The translations under genes and the position numbers were made by a program. Shown here piece by piece: positions 1 through 10,781 of a DNA stretch of 18,112 nt. The notes under the pieces are model-generated. The model saw only the letters and a program-made list of their open reading frames with translations, was not told the origin of the DNA and searched no databases. Within the stretch, counting starts at the first letter, position 1, and each line of letters opens with the position of its first letter. The DNA is from DALYLB01 sp046154695 (GTDB lineage: Bacteria > Acidobacteriota > Blastocatellia > RBC074): contig JBJXFI010000015.1 of NCBI GenBank assembly GCA_046154695.1, positions 1-18,112 of the forward strand. Direction: 5' to 3'.

Positions 1-46
1 GGCCATCAGCAGGCCATCAGCAGGCCATCAGCAGGCCATCAGCAGG
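1..46. repeat. 11-bp tandem repeat at the window edge
   Basis: The unit GGCCATCAGCA occurs four times in perfect head-to-tail order (1-44) and is followed by the first two bases of another unit. It lies 17 nt upstream of the first gene's start codon. Its position at the very edge of the window suggests an assembly or contig break in a longer array, so the true copy number is unknown. The promoter of the first gene is not visible as a result. Confidence 0.95.
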
Positions 47-62
47 AAAGAGGGGGGGAGCG

Positions 63-1703
63 ATGAGGGTTCGATCTCTGTTTTTGTTCGCCGTCGTGGC
101 GGGCGCGACGCTGGCTGCAATCTCTTCTAGCGATGCGCAGGAGCGGGGGAAGGCGGCGACCTTCAGCAGAGACGTGGCGCCGATCTTCTTCAAGAGCTGC
201 GCCGTGTGCCATCGACCGGGCGAGGCGGCGCCGTTTTCGGTCCTGAGTTACAAGGAGGCCCGCCCCTGGGCGAAATCGATCCGCGAGAAGGTGGCGAATC
301 GATCGATGCCGCCCTGGCACGCGGATCCGCACGTGGGCAGCTTCAAGAACGACCGGAGTCTGACGCAGGCCGAGATCGACGCGGTGACGGCATGGGTCGA
401 TGCGGGAGCGCCCGAGGGCGATCCGAAGGAGACGCCCGCGCCGCCGAAGTTCGCCGAGGGCTGGGCGATCGGCAAACCCGACGTCGTGCTGACGATGCGC
501 GAGGACTATGAAGTGGCCGCGACCGGGCCGGATGAGTACCAATACTTCGCGATCCCCACGGGCTTCACCGAGGACAAGTATGTCCAGCTCGCCGAGGCGC
601 GTCCCGGCAATCGCCGCGTCGTGCATCACATTCTCGGGTTTGTCGTCCCCCCGGGCGGGAGGGACTTCACCAAAATGAGCCGCGAGGAGATGCGCAAGGT
701 CTTCGATGACGATGGACCGAACTCGCATTTTTACAACGACGGCTATCTGCGCCGCGTCAAGATGACCGCGCCGGTCAATGATGACGGATGCAACGGCAGG
801 TTCGGCGAGGACGACGCGGGCGACGTGATCGCCGGGTATGCGCCGGGTATGAACCCCGAGAGCTACGAACCGGGCGTCGCGAAGAAGATTCCGGCCGGCT
901 CCGCGCTGATCCTGCAGATCCACTATTCCAAGGTCGCCGGCGCGGCGCAGACGGACCGCTCATCGGTCGGCTTCATCTTCGCGAAGCAGCCCCCGCAAAA
1001 GCGGATGATCAAGCGCGGCATCGAGAATATCTTCTTCAAGATTCCCGCGGGCGCCGCCCGCCATCAGGCGACCGCGTGCTGGGCGCCGCGGGAGGACATC
1101 AAACTCTATTCGATGATGCCGCATATGCACTATCGCGGCGCGGGAATGGAATACAAGGCCTTTTATCCCGACGGCAAATCGGAGGTTCTGCTCAACGTGC
1201 CGCGCTATGATTTCGGCTGGCAGATCAACTATCAGCTCTCCCAGCCGAAGCTCATTCCGCGCGGGACCCGGATTCAGGTCACCGCCACCTTCGACAACTC
1301 GGAGAAGAACCGGTTCAACCCGGATCCGACCAAGGACGTTCGGTGGGGCGATCCGACGTATGACGAAATGCTGATCGGTTATCTCGATTACATCCCCGAG
1401 CGCGGGGCGGTTCCGGGACTCGACGCCAGGGCGCTCGCCGCCTACACCGGCAAATACGACGCGGGCCTGATGAAGATGAACGTCGTCCAGGTGGGCGACC
1501 AGCTCTTCGCTGAGATCGCCGGGCAGCCGAGAATCGAGATGCTGCCCGAAGCCGAGAACAAGTTCTTCATTCGCGAGATCCAGAATTTCGTCACCTTCAC
1601 CCGAGATGAAAAGGGCGAGGTGGTCGAGGCCATGATCCAGATGGGCGAGCGCCCGATCAAGGCGAAGAAGAAGGCCGAGACGCCCGCCGGCACAGGCCGA
1701 TGA
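63..1703 (+). CDS. Exported cytochrome c / copper type II ascorbate-dependent monooxygenase-like protein with extra C-terminal domain
   Basis: The 546-residue product starts at an ATG preceded by a G-rich stretch (GGGGGGGAG). Residues 1-26 look like a Sec signal peptide. A c-type haem motif CAVCH lies at 46-50, and MPPWH at 82-86 may supply an axial methionine. The rest resembles the PHM/DBH copper monooxygenase fold. H188-H189 and H287 match the first copper site, and H354, H356 (PHMHYRG) and M436 match the second, so all six ligands expected from the peptidylglycine monooxygenase family are present. Residues from about 450 to 540 form an additional small domain resembling DUF3471, which the two downstream paralogues lack. 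The likely role is a periplasmic redox enzyme that passes electrons from the haem to a two-copper centre; the substrate is unknown. It is first of three tandem paralogues, probably in one operon. The family assignment is firm and the catalytic activity is inferred. Confidence 0.85.
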   Translation: MRVRSLFLFAVVAGATLAAISSSDAQERGKAATFSRDVAPIFFKSCAVCHRPGEAAPFSVLSYKEARPWAKSIREKVANRSMPPWHADPHVGSFKNDRSLTQAEIDAVTAWVDAGAPEGDPKETPAPPKFAEGWAIGKPDVVLTMREDYEVAATGPDEYQYFAIPTGFTEDKYVQLAEARPGNRRVVHHILGFVVPPGGRDFTKMSREEMRKVFDDDGPNSHFYNDGYLRRVKMTAPVNDDGCNGRFGEDDAGDVIAGYAPGMNPESYEPGVAKKIPAGSALILQIHYSKVAGAAQTDRSSVGFIFAKQPPQKRMIKRGIENIFFKIPAGAARHQATACWAPREDIKLYSMMPHMHYRGAGMEYKAFYPDGKSEVLLNVPRYDFGWQINYQLSQPKLIPRGTRIQVTATFDNSEKNRFNPDPTKDVRWGDPTYDEMLIGYLDYIPERGAVPGLDARALAAYTGKYDAGLMKMNVVQVGDQLFAEIAGQPRIEMLPEAENKFFIREIQNFVTFTRDEKGEVVEAMIQMGERPIKAKKKAETPAGTGR

Positions 1704-1785
1704 AATATCGTTTCCGACGTGTCCCGGTTGTTCCGGTTTTCCTGTTCGATTAGCATAAGGAATCGAATTCATAGCAGAGGTGAAA

Positions 1786-3027
1786 ATGATGAGAAAAACG
1801 TTGATGATTGCAGCCTTCTTTGCGCTGTGCGGCGCGGCGGCGTGGGTTACGGCGAGCGCCGGCGGCGAGGGAGCGGCGAAGAATACGACATTCAACAAGG
1901 ACGTGGCGCCGATCTTTTACAAGAGCTGCGCCGAGTGCCATCGGCCGGGCGAGGTGGCGCCGTTTTCGGTGTTGAGTTACAAGGACGCGCGCCCCTGGGC
2001 AAAGTCGATCCGCGAGAAGATTCTCAGCAGGGAGATGCCTCCCTGGCATGCCGATCCGAATCACGGGGAGTTCATGAACGATCGGCGGCTGACAGCCGCG
2101 CAGATCGACACGATCGTCGCCTGGGTGGACGGCGGCGTGAAGGAGGGGAACGCGAAGGATCTGCCGCCCGCCCCGAAGTTCATGGAGGGCTGGGCCATCG
2201 GGAAACCCGATGAGACCTTCTCGATCAAGGAGCAGCAGATCCCCGCCGAGGGCGTCATCAAGTATCTGTACCTGACGGTGCCGACCAATTTCAAGGAAGA
2301 CCGCTGGATCACGGCCGCGGAGATCCGCAGCACGGGCCGTTCGGCCGTGCATCACGTGATCGTCTTCATTCAGGACCCGAACAATCCCGGCAATGCCTCG
2401 ACGGGCGGCAACCTGCTGGCGGGCGTGGCGCCGGGGGAACAGCCGGCCAGCTTTCTGCCCGGCACCGGCCGGAAGATTCCCGCGGGCTCGAAGCTGATCT
2501 TCCAGATGCACTACACGCCGAACGGCAAGGCCACGACCGATGTCACGACCATCGGCCTGAAATATGCGAAGGAGGCTCCGCGGCACGCCATTCAGACCCG
2601 CCCCGTGCTGAACACGAACTTTCGGATCCCCGCCGGCGCGTCGAATCACGAGGTCAAGTCGGCTTACACGTTCGGTGAAGACGTGAAGCTGACCAGCCTG
2701 ATGCCCCATATGCACCTGCGAGGCAAGGATATGGAGGTCAAGGCCATCCTGCCCGACGGGACGACCCGCATTCTGCTCAGCGTCCCGCGCTACGATTTCA
2801 ACTGGCAGACCTATTATGTGCCGAAATCGCCGATCGCCATTCCCAAGGGAACCCGTATCGAATGCACCGCGCACTTCGACAACTCCCCCGCCAACAGGTT
2901 CAACCCCGATCCGACCAAGGATGTTCGCTGGGGCGATCAAACCTGGGAGGAGATGATGATCGGCTGGCTGAGTTATTACGTCGATCCGGCGCCGCCGGCC
3001 AAGCCGGTCGCGAGCGCCACAACGAAA

Positions 3028-3030
<3 letters not shown>
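1786..3030 (+). CDS. Exported cytochrome c / copper type II ascorbate-dependent monooxygenase-like protein (paralogue 2)
   Basis: The product has 414 residues from the ATG at 1786. A purine-rich AGAGGTG at 1776-1782 serves this ATG or the one at 1789, and a GTG at 1780 is less likely. A signal peptide covers roughly the first 25 residues. The haem motif CAECH is at 48-52 and MPPWHADP follows. The copper ligands of the PHM family are all present: H189-H190, H242, H308 and H310 within PHMHLRG, and M390 in EEMMIGW. It is strongly similar to the preceding gene through residue 440 of that protein but lacks its C-terminal DUF3471-like domain. The 82-nt spacing and shared strand suggest co-transcription. 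The stop codon TGA is the first triplet of a heptamer repeat array. It is probably a periplasmic oxidoreductase with unknown substrate. Confidence 0.85.
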
Positions 3031-3112
<82 letters not shown>

Positions 3113-3115
3113 ATT

Positions 3116-4414
3116 ATGACGCGCTTCAGGATTATGCTGCTCTTTCTCGCGCTTCTGCTGGCGCTGCCGGCGACGGCGCGCCTGCATGAGCCGATCACCA
3201 CAAAAGTGATGTTCAACAAGGAGATCATCCGGATCTTCGAGCGAAACTGCCTGGGGTGCCATGCGCCGAACAAGATCAAGGCGGACATCCCGCTGACGAC
3301 CTATGAAGAGGCCCGGCCCTGGGCCAAGGCGATCAAGGAAGAGATTCTGGAAAAGCGAATGATGCCGTTCCAGGCGGTGAAGGGGTACGGCGATTTTCTG
3401 CACGATTACGCGCTGCTGCAGCGCGAAGTGGAGCTGATCGTCTCGTGGGTCGAGGGCGGCGCGCCGCGGGGCGATTTGAAGGACTATCCGAAAGAGGAGA
3501 TCGACCGTCTGATCGCCGGGCGGGAATGGACGCTCGGCAAACCGGATCTGATTCTGCATCCGGAGAAAGCGACCATCATCGCGAGCGGCGCGACGGTGGA
3601 GAAGTGCCTTTCGCTGCCCGCGGGATTGAAAGAGGGACGGCTGCTCAATGCGATCGATTTTCAACCCGGCAACGGCGCGATCGTCGAGGGGGCCTCGATC
3701 GCCATCGCGCCGGCCGGGAGCAAGGCATGTGACGCCGCGCTGCCGGGAGTTGTCGAATGGGTTCCCGGCCAGCTTCCGTCGAGGCTTCCCGCCGGCGCGG
3801 CCTATGCGCTGCCCGCGGGCTCCCGCATCCAGCTACGCGTTCGTTATCGCAACAATGGAGAGAACGCGACCGATCACAGCCACGTGGGCCTCTATTTCGC
3901 GGCCTCGGGCGCGGCGCGGCCCCTCAGGACCGTCGCCATCTCCCCTTCGCCGGCAGCCTCGATTCCGGCCTCTGACGCGACGATCCGCGTCAGAGCCGTT
4001 TACGCGATCGAGGAATCGACCGCCGCGCTCGCGATTCGCCCGCTGCTCTTCCCCTTCGCCAAATCGATCGAGGCCACGCTCGTCCGCCCCGATGGAACCG
4101 CCGAGGTCCTGATCTGGGCGCGCGGATATCGGTTCGACTGGCAGCCCGTCTATTACTTCCGGAACCCCGTTCCCCTTCCCCGAGGCAGCCGCATCGAGGT
4201 GACCGCCTATCTCGACAACTCGGAGGAGAACGGAAACAACCCGAATGATCCGCCGAAATCCCTGCGGCTCGACGCACCGCTCTGCGAACTGGCCTTGACC
4301 GAGACAATAGACAAAGGAACGGCTCAACCCCGGAAAAGAATCTCACGCGAAGACGCGATGTCGCGAAAGAGAGGAGAACGGAAAGGAGAGGTTGCCTCCC
4401 TGCAGCCGCGTTGA
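3116..4414 (+). CDS. Degenerate paralogue 3: cytochrome c domain plus monooxygenase-like scaffold without copper ligands
   Basis: The start chosen is the ATG at 3116, giving 432 residues with a signal peptide (1-21). The open frame extends upstream to an ATG at 3044, but that stretch only translates the heptamer repeat. The haem motif CLGCH (45-49) and a following methionine (RMMPF) are kept. In the copper domain the scaffold aligns without gaps near the key sites: the paired histidines are replaced by E191-G192, the third by R243, PHMH by PLLF (309-312), and the methionine region by ELAL (391-394). The spacing from PLLF to the shared PDG motif equals that in paralogue 2. No good ribosome binding site is visible because the repeat abuts the start. 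The charged tail after about residue 398 is unlike the other copies. It may be an electron-transfer or structural partner rather than an enzyme. Confidence 0.8.
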   Translation: MTRFRIMLLFLALLLALPATARLHEPITTKVMFNKEIIRIFERNCLGCHAPNKIKADIPLTTYEEARPWAKAIKEEILEKRMMPFQAVKGYGDFLHDYALLQREVELIVSWVEGGAPRGDLKDYPKEEIDRLIAGREWTLGKPDLILHPEKATIIASGATVEKCLSLPAGLKEGRLLNAIDFQPGNGAIVEGASIAIAPAGSKACDAALPGVVEWVPGQLPSRLPAGAAYALPAGSRIQLRVRYRNNGENATDHSHVGLYFAASGAARPLRTVAISPSPAASIPASDATIRVRAVYAIEESTAALAIRPLLFPFAKSIEATLVRPDGTAEVLIWARGYRFDWQPVYYFRNPVPLPRGSRIEVTAYLDNSEENGNNPNDPPKSLRLDAPLCELALTETIDKGTAQPRKRISREDAMSRKRGERKGEVASLQPR

Positions 4415-4434
4415 GAGTTGCCGAATCCCTTTCC

Positions 4435-5793
<1,359 letters not shown>

Positions 5794-5802
5794 GGCCCCC
5801 GA

Positions 5803-6756
5803 TCACCGGGGAACTTCGACCGCGGCTATGATCTCGTCGAGCACACTGTCGGGAGTAATACCCTCGATCTCAGCCTCCGACCGAAGCAGAATGCGGTGTC
5901 GCAGCGCGGGATGGATGATATCCCGCACATCGTCGGGCGTGACGAAATCGCGCCCGCGCATCGCGGCCAGCGCCTTCGAGGCGAGCAGCATCGCCACCGC
6001 CGCTCGCGGGCTCGCCCCCCACAACAGATTGGGGTGCTCCCGTGTGCGCCGCACCAGGTTGATGAGATAGGTTTGTACGCTCACCTCGACCCGGGTCTCG
6101 CGCACAGCCACCCGGCACTGCGGGATCACCGCCGGATCCTGGATCGGTTCGAGCGGCACGGCCTCCAGCTTGCGCGCGTTGAAGCCCGCCTGCCAGTTCG
6201 AGATCACCTGCAGCTCATCCTCGAAATTCGGGTAGGTGATCAGCACCTTGAGCATAAAGCGGTCGAGCTGGGCCTCCGGCAGCGGATAGGTTCCCTCGTA
6301 TTCGATCGGGTTCTCGGTCGCCAGAACCAGAAAGAGCGGCGACAGGTGATGGCTTTCGCCGTCGATCGTCACCTGGCGCTCCTCCATCGCCTCGAGCAGC
6401 GCCGCCTGCGTCTTGGGCGGTGTTCGATTGATTTCGTCCGCGAGCAGGATGTCGGTGAAGATCGGTCCATGGCGCAGCGCGAACTGCGCCGTCCCCGGAT
6501 TGAAGACATTGGTGCCCGTGATGTCCGCCGGCATCAGATCCGGCGTGAACTGAATGCGGTTGAATCCCGCGCCGATGATCCGCGCAATCGTCTTGACCAT
6601 CAGCGTCTTCGCCGTTCCCGGCACCCCTTCGATCAGGGCATGCCCCTCGGCGAACAGGCAGATCAGAAGCTGATCGATGACCGACTCCTGACCGACAATG
6701 ACCTTCTGCGTTTCGCGCTTGAGATGCGCCGCGACCTGGCTGACGTAATCAGACAT
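5803..6756 (-). CDS. MoxR-family AAA+ ATPase
   Basis: The start is the ATG at 6756, giving 317 residues that begin MSDYVSQV. The frame stays open upstream to 6840 but that extension overlaps a promoter-like sequence. Walker A is GVPGTAKT (44-51), Walker B is ILLADEIN (103-110), and the sensor region ATENPIEYEGTYPLPEAQLD is typical of MoxR proteins. The C-terminal lid contains the usual GASPRAAVAML-type motif. MoxR ATPases act as chaperone-like remodellers, usually with vWA or DUF58 partners, and the DUF58 gene follows after 9 nt. A purine tract AGAAAGGG lies far upstream (about 19 nt), so the ribosome binding site is weak. Confidence 0.92.
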   Translation of the reverse strand: MSDYVSQVAAHLKRETQKVIVGQESVIDQLLICLFAEGHALIEGVPGTAKTLMVKTIARIIGAGFNRIQFTPDLMPADITGTNVFNPGTAQFALRHGPIFTDILLADEINRTPPKTQAALLEAMEERQVTIDGESHHLSPLFLVLATENPIEYEGTYPLPEAQLDRFMLKVLITYPNFEDELQVISNWQAGFNARKLEAVPLEPIQDPAVIPQCRVAVRETRVEVSVQTYLINLVRRTREHPNLLWGASPRAAVAMLLASKALAAMRGRDFVTPDDVRDIIHPALRHRILLRSEAEIEGITPDSVLDEIIAAVEVPR

Positions 6757-6810
6757 GCAATATGTTGGCTGATCGCCCTTTCTGTATGTTTTTACAACCC
6801 GGCATCCGCC

Positions 6811-6840
6811 AATATACCGAATCGGACCCTCCGCGGGCAA
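6811..6840 (-). promoter_or_regulatory. Sigma-70-like promoter for moxR-DUF58
   Basis: On the minus strand TTGCCC (6840-6835, 4/6 to the -35 consensus) is followed after 18 nt by TATATT (6816-6811, 5/6 to the -10 consensus). Transcription would begin near 6804, leaving a 5' untranslated region of about 48 nt before the ATG at 6756. Confidence 0.45.
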
Positions 6841-6847
6841 TCTTTCC

Positions 6848-6876
6848 GGGACATGCCCGGCGCGGACGGCTATAAT
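6848..6876 (+). promoter_or_regulatory. Sigma-70-like promoter for the hemC-hemD gene
   Basis: A perfect TATAAT lies at 6871-6876, preceded by a 17-nt GC-rich spacer and GGGACA (6848-6853, 4/6 to the -35 consensus). Transcription would start near 6883, about 68 nt before the ATG at 6951. It sits only 7 bp from the -35 of the divergent moxR promoter, so a regulator binding between them could affect both. Confidence 0.5.
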
Positions 6877-6950
6877 CGGCGCGTCTTCGCAAACAGGATC
6901 GGCCCTGGATCGAGAGATGCAATTTTCATAAGGGTTGAATCATTGCCGGT

Positions 6951-8804
6951 ATGCCTAACCTGATTATCGGAGCCCGCGGCGGCAAGCTCGGGCAGCATGA
7001 ATCACAATGGATCAAGAAACTGCTGGAGCAGGCCCATCCCGGACTCCTCATCGAAATAGAAATCATCTCGGCGAAAGCGGCGGCGAACGAAATCGATGAG
7101 TTGCACCGGGCGCTGTTGGAGCGGCGCGTCGATCTGACGGTTCATGATCTCGCGGACCTGCCGGTGGATCTGCCGCCCGCGCTGCATCTGGCGGCGATTC
7201 CGGCGCGGGAGGATGCCCGCGAGGCCCTTCTCGCCACGGCCTCCCTGGGCGAGAGGATCCAATCCCTGAAGGAGCTACCCGCGCAAGCTCGCATCGGCGT
7301 CGACAACCTGCGGCGCGCGGCGCAGCTTCGCGGCCGATTTCCCGAACTTCGCCTGACGACCCTCCCCGCCGGAATGGAGTCACGCGTGCGCGCCCTGGAG
7401 ACGGACGCATGTGATGGAATCATCGCCTCGGCGGCGGAAGTGCATGGTCTCGGCCTGGAGGAGCGCATCGCGGTCCGGATCGATCCCCTGGAGCTGCTGC
7501 CGGCGGCGGGACAAGGCGCCCTGGGTGTCGCGGCCCGGACCGACGATCCGCGAACCAACATGCTGCTCGAGATGCTCAATCACTGGCCGACCCGGTTCGC
7601 CGTCGAAGCGGAGCGCGCGCTGCTGCGCGAGCTGAGCGCGGCGATCGCGGCGCCCATCGCCGCCTGGGCACACGTCGAAAGAGACGGCCTGCTCCACCTG
7701 GAAGCCCTGGCCGCGGACGCGCACGACGGAGCCATGATCCGCAGGACGATCTCCGGCCCTCCGGCCCAAAGCGAGGAGTTCGGCGTCGCGCTCGCCCGGG
7801 AGCTGCTCGCCGCGGGCGCGCGCGAGCTCCGCTCCCGTCCCCTTCCCGCGCCGGCCCGGCGCCCCAAAGAGGCGCAAGTGAGGCCGCATCCGGCCAGGGG
7901 CGGCGGAAAAGACTCCTCTTTCAACCCGATTCGCGGGGGATCATCCATCGATCCCGCCATCGCCCCGCCCTCCGGCGGCCGCGACGCTTCCGGCTCCACG
8001 GCCTTTCTCGAAGCGGGGACGCCGCTCGCCGGGCGCCGCATCATCTTGACGCGCGCGCCGCGGCAGAGCGAAGACCTTGCGGGCGCGCTCCGACAGCTCG
8101 GCGCGCAGGTCATCCCCTGTCCTTCCGTGAGCGTGCAGGCCCCCACAAGCTGGGATCAGCTCGATCGCGCGTTGATTCATCTGAGCTGGTATGACTGGCT
8201 TGTCTTCCCGACCGCTAATGGCGTCGAATATTTTCTGCGGCGGCTGGACGAACTGGAACACGGCCGGGGCGAGCTGCTTCACCATCGCGTCTGCGCCATC
8301 GGCCGAAAGACCGCGGATAAATTGAAGAGCGAGAATATCACCGTCGATCTGATGCCCGAACGGCTGAACGTGGAATCGGTCCTCGAAGCCATGCTCAAGA
8401 CCTTCGGCGTGCGGCAGCGATTGCGCGGCGCGCGGCTGCTGATTCCCTCCGCCCGCGCGGCCAACACGCCGGTGCAAAAAGGGTTCGAACGGATGGGCGT
8501 CCACGTCGAGATCGCCAGAACCTTTCGACTCGTCCTCCCCGCGATCCCGGAGGAGGGGACAATCGAATCCCTGGGCGATGGCCAGGCCGACACGATCCTC
8601 TTCAACAGCCCTTCGACCGTCTCCCACCTCGCGGCCCTTCTCGAAACCGATCACCTGGCTCCGCTCTTCCCCGCCGCGCGGATCGCGGCCGCCGGAACCG
8701 GCACCTGCGAAGCCGTCCGATTGCACGGCCTGCCCGTCCACTTACGGATCGAAGATGCTTCGACAAACTCGATCCTCTTCCGGCTCATGTCTGAGAACGA
8801 ATAA
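6951..8804 (+). CDS. hemCD: HemC-HemD fusion: degenerate porphobilinogen deaminase domain joined to uroporphyrinogen-III synthase
   Basis: The 617-residue product begins at the ATG at 6951; no strong ribosome binding site is seen. Residues 1-294 are a HemC-like domain, with GARGGKLGQHESQW at the start, D69 in VHDLADLP (catalytic Asp position), R121-R122 in DNLRR and LPAAGQGALGV. The cysteine that carries the dipyrromethane cofactor, normally in a GGCQVP-type motif, is replaced: SAAIAAP places I232 there. The glycine-rich GGKGLF loop is deleted, the SMKD motif reads DLAD, and the arginine of the RGN motif is lost. A Pro/Gly/Ser-rich linker covers about 295-356. Residues 358-617 are a recognisable HemD domain (LAGRRIILTRAP, ILFNSPSTV). 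The HemD half should act in uroporphyrinogen III formation; the HemC half is probably not an ordinary deaminase. Both domain identities are confident, the loss of activity is inferred. Confidence 0.88.
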   Translation: MPNLIIGARGGKLGQHESQWIKKLLEQAHPGLLIEIEIISAKAAANEIDELHRALLERRVDLTVHDLADLPVDLPPALHLAAIPAREDAREALLATASLGERIQSLKELPAQARIGVDNLRRAAQLRGRFPELRLTTLPAGMESRVRALETDACDGIIASAAEVHGLGLEERIAVRIDPLELLPAAGQGALGVAARTDDPRTNMLLEMLNHWPTRFAVEAERALLRELSAAIAAPIAAWAHVERDGLLHLEALAADAHDGAMIRRTISGPPAQSEEFGVALARELLAAGARELRSRPLPAPARRPKEAQVRPHPARGGGKDSSFNPIRGGSSIDPAIAPPSGGRDASGSTAFLEAGTPLAGRRIILTRAPRQSEDLAGALRQLGAQVIPCPSVSVQAPTSWDQLDRALIHLSWYDWLVFPTANGVEYFLRRLDELEHGRGELLHHRVCAIGRKTADKLKSENITVDLMPERLNVESVLEAMLKTFGVRQRLRGARLLIPSARAANTPVQKGFERMGVHVEIARTFRLVLPAIPEEGTIESLGDGQADTILFNSPSTVSHLAALLETDHLAPLFPAARIAAAGTGTCEAVRLHGLPVHLRIEDASTNSILFRLMSENE

Positions 8805-8832
8805 ACTGGAGATCGCGGAACGGGCGCGAAAT

Positions 8833-9183
8833 TCAACTGATCAATCGCAGCGTGAACGGGTATCGGTATCCGATGCCGTTGCTCACCTTGACGGCCGCCA
8901 TGATCGTGAGGACCAGCCCCGCGACGAACAGCACCGGCAACAAAATAAAGCCGATCAGAACCAGCACCATGATCCCCGCGACGATCATGTAGAGCGTCAT
9001 GCTGATCTGAAAATTAAGTGATTCGCGCGCCTGATCCGCGATGAAGGGCGACTGATCCTTCTTCATGAGATAGATGACGAGCGGAGCGATGATGTTCCCG
9101 AATGGGATGGCGAAATACCCGACGAGCGCAAGCAGGTGAGCGGCCATCGCCCAGTTACGTTCCTCGCTTGAGACGGTGTGCAT
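8833..9183 (-). CDS. DUF4870 family small membrane protein
   Basis: This is a 116-residue protein starting at an ATG preceded by a good ribosome binding site, GGAGGA, 5 nt upstream. The N-terminus EERNWAMAAHLLALVGYF, then a membrane segment, the charged turn MKKDQSPFIADQARESLNFQ, and two further hydrophobic segments ending in IGYRYPFTLRLI are the pattern of DUF4870 (Tic20-like) proteins. Three to four membrane spans are expected. The function of the family is not established. It converges with hemCD, whose stop lies 28 nt away. Confidence 0.9.
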   Translation of the reverse strand: MHTVSSEERNWAMAAHLLALVGYFAIPFGNIIAPLVIYLMKKDQSPFIADQARESLNFQISMTLYMIVAGIMVLVLIGFILLPVLFVAGLVLTIMAAVKVSNGIGYRYPFTLRLIS

Positions 9184-9238
9184 ACTCTTCCTCCGAATGG
9201 TTGATTAGGGGGAATTCATTGTTTCGCGAACAGGCGGA

Positions 9239-9267
9239 AGTATGCGCATGACGGCTGGGGTTTGCAA
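9239..9267 (-). promoter_or_regulatory. Possible promoter for the DUF4870 gene
   Basis: On the minus strand TTGCAA (9267-9262) and CATACT (9244-9239), each 4/6 to consensus, are separated by 17 nt. The ATG is about 55 nt further on. The match is modest. Confidence 0.3.
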
Positions 9268-9328
9268 TGTTTTTGCCGGATTGAGGGGATTTTGCGGGGC
9301 GAATTCCGCGGGAGGAATCGGAGCGGCG

Positions 9329-9357
9329 TTGGCATGTTCGCTCGTGATTGCTACACT
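9329..9357 (+). promoter_or_regulatory. Promoter of the response regulator gene
   Basis: TTGGCA (9329-9334, 5/6) and TACACT (9352-9357, 4/6) are separated by exactly 17 nt. The predicted transcription start falls at about 9364-9366, which coincides with the ATG at 9366. A TTG at 9348 in the same frame lies inside the promoter and is therefore an unlikely start. Confidence 0.5.
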
Positions 9358-9365
9358 TCCAGGCC

Positions 9366-10736
<1,371 letters not shown>

Positions 10737-10781
10737 AATCGCTGAGCAAGCGCTCCGCGTCTGGCCCTGATGGCGTGGCCG

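Noticed and set aside
9331..9351. Possible sigma-54 promoter (TGGCAT ... TTGC) ahead of the response regulator
   Set aside because: The distance between the GG and GC elements is 17 nt rather than the required 10, whereas the sigma-70 spacing is exact.
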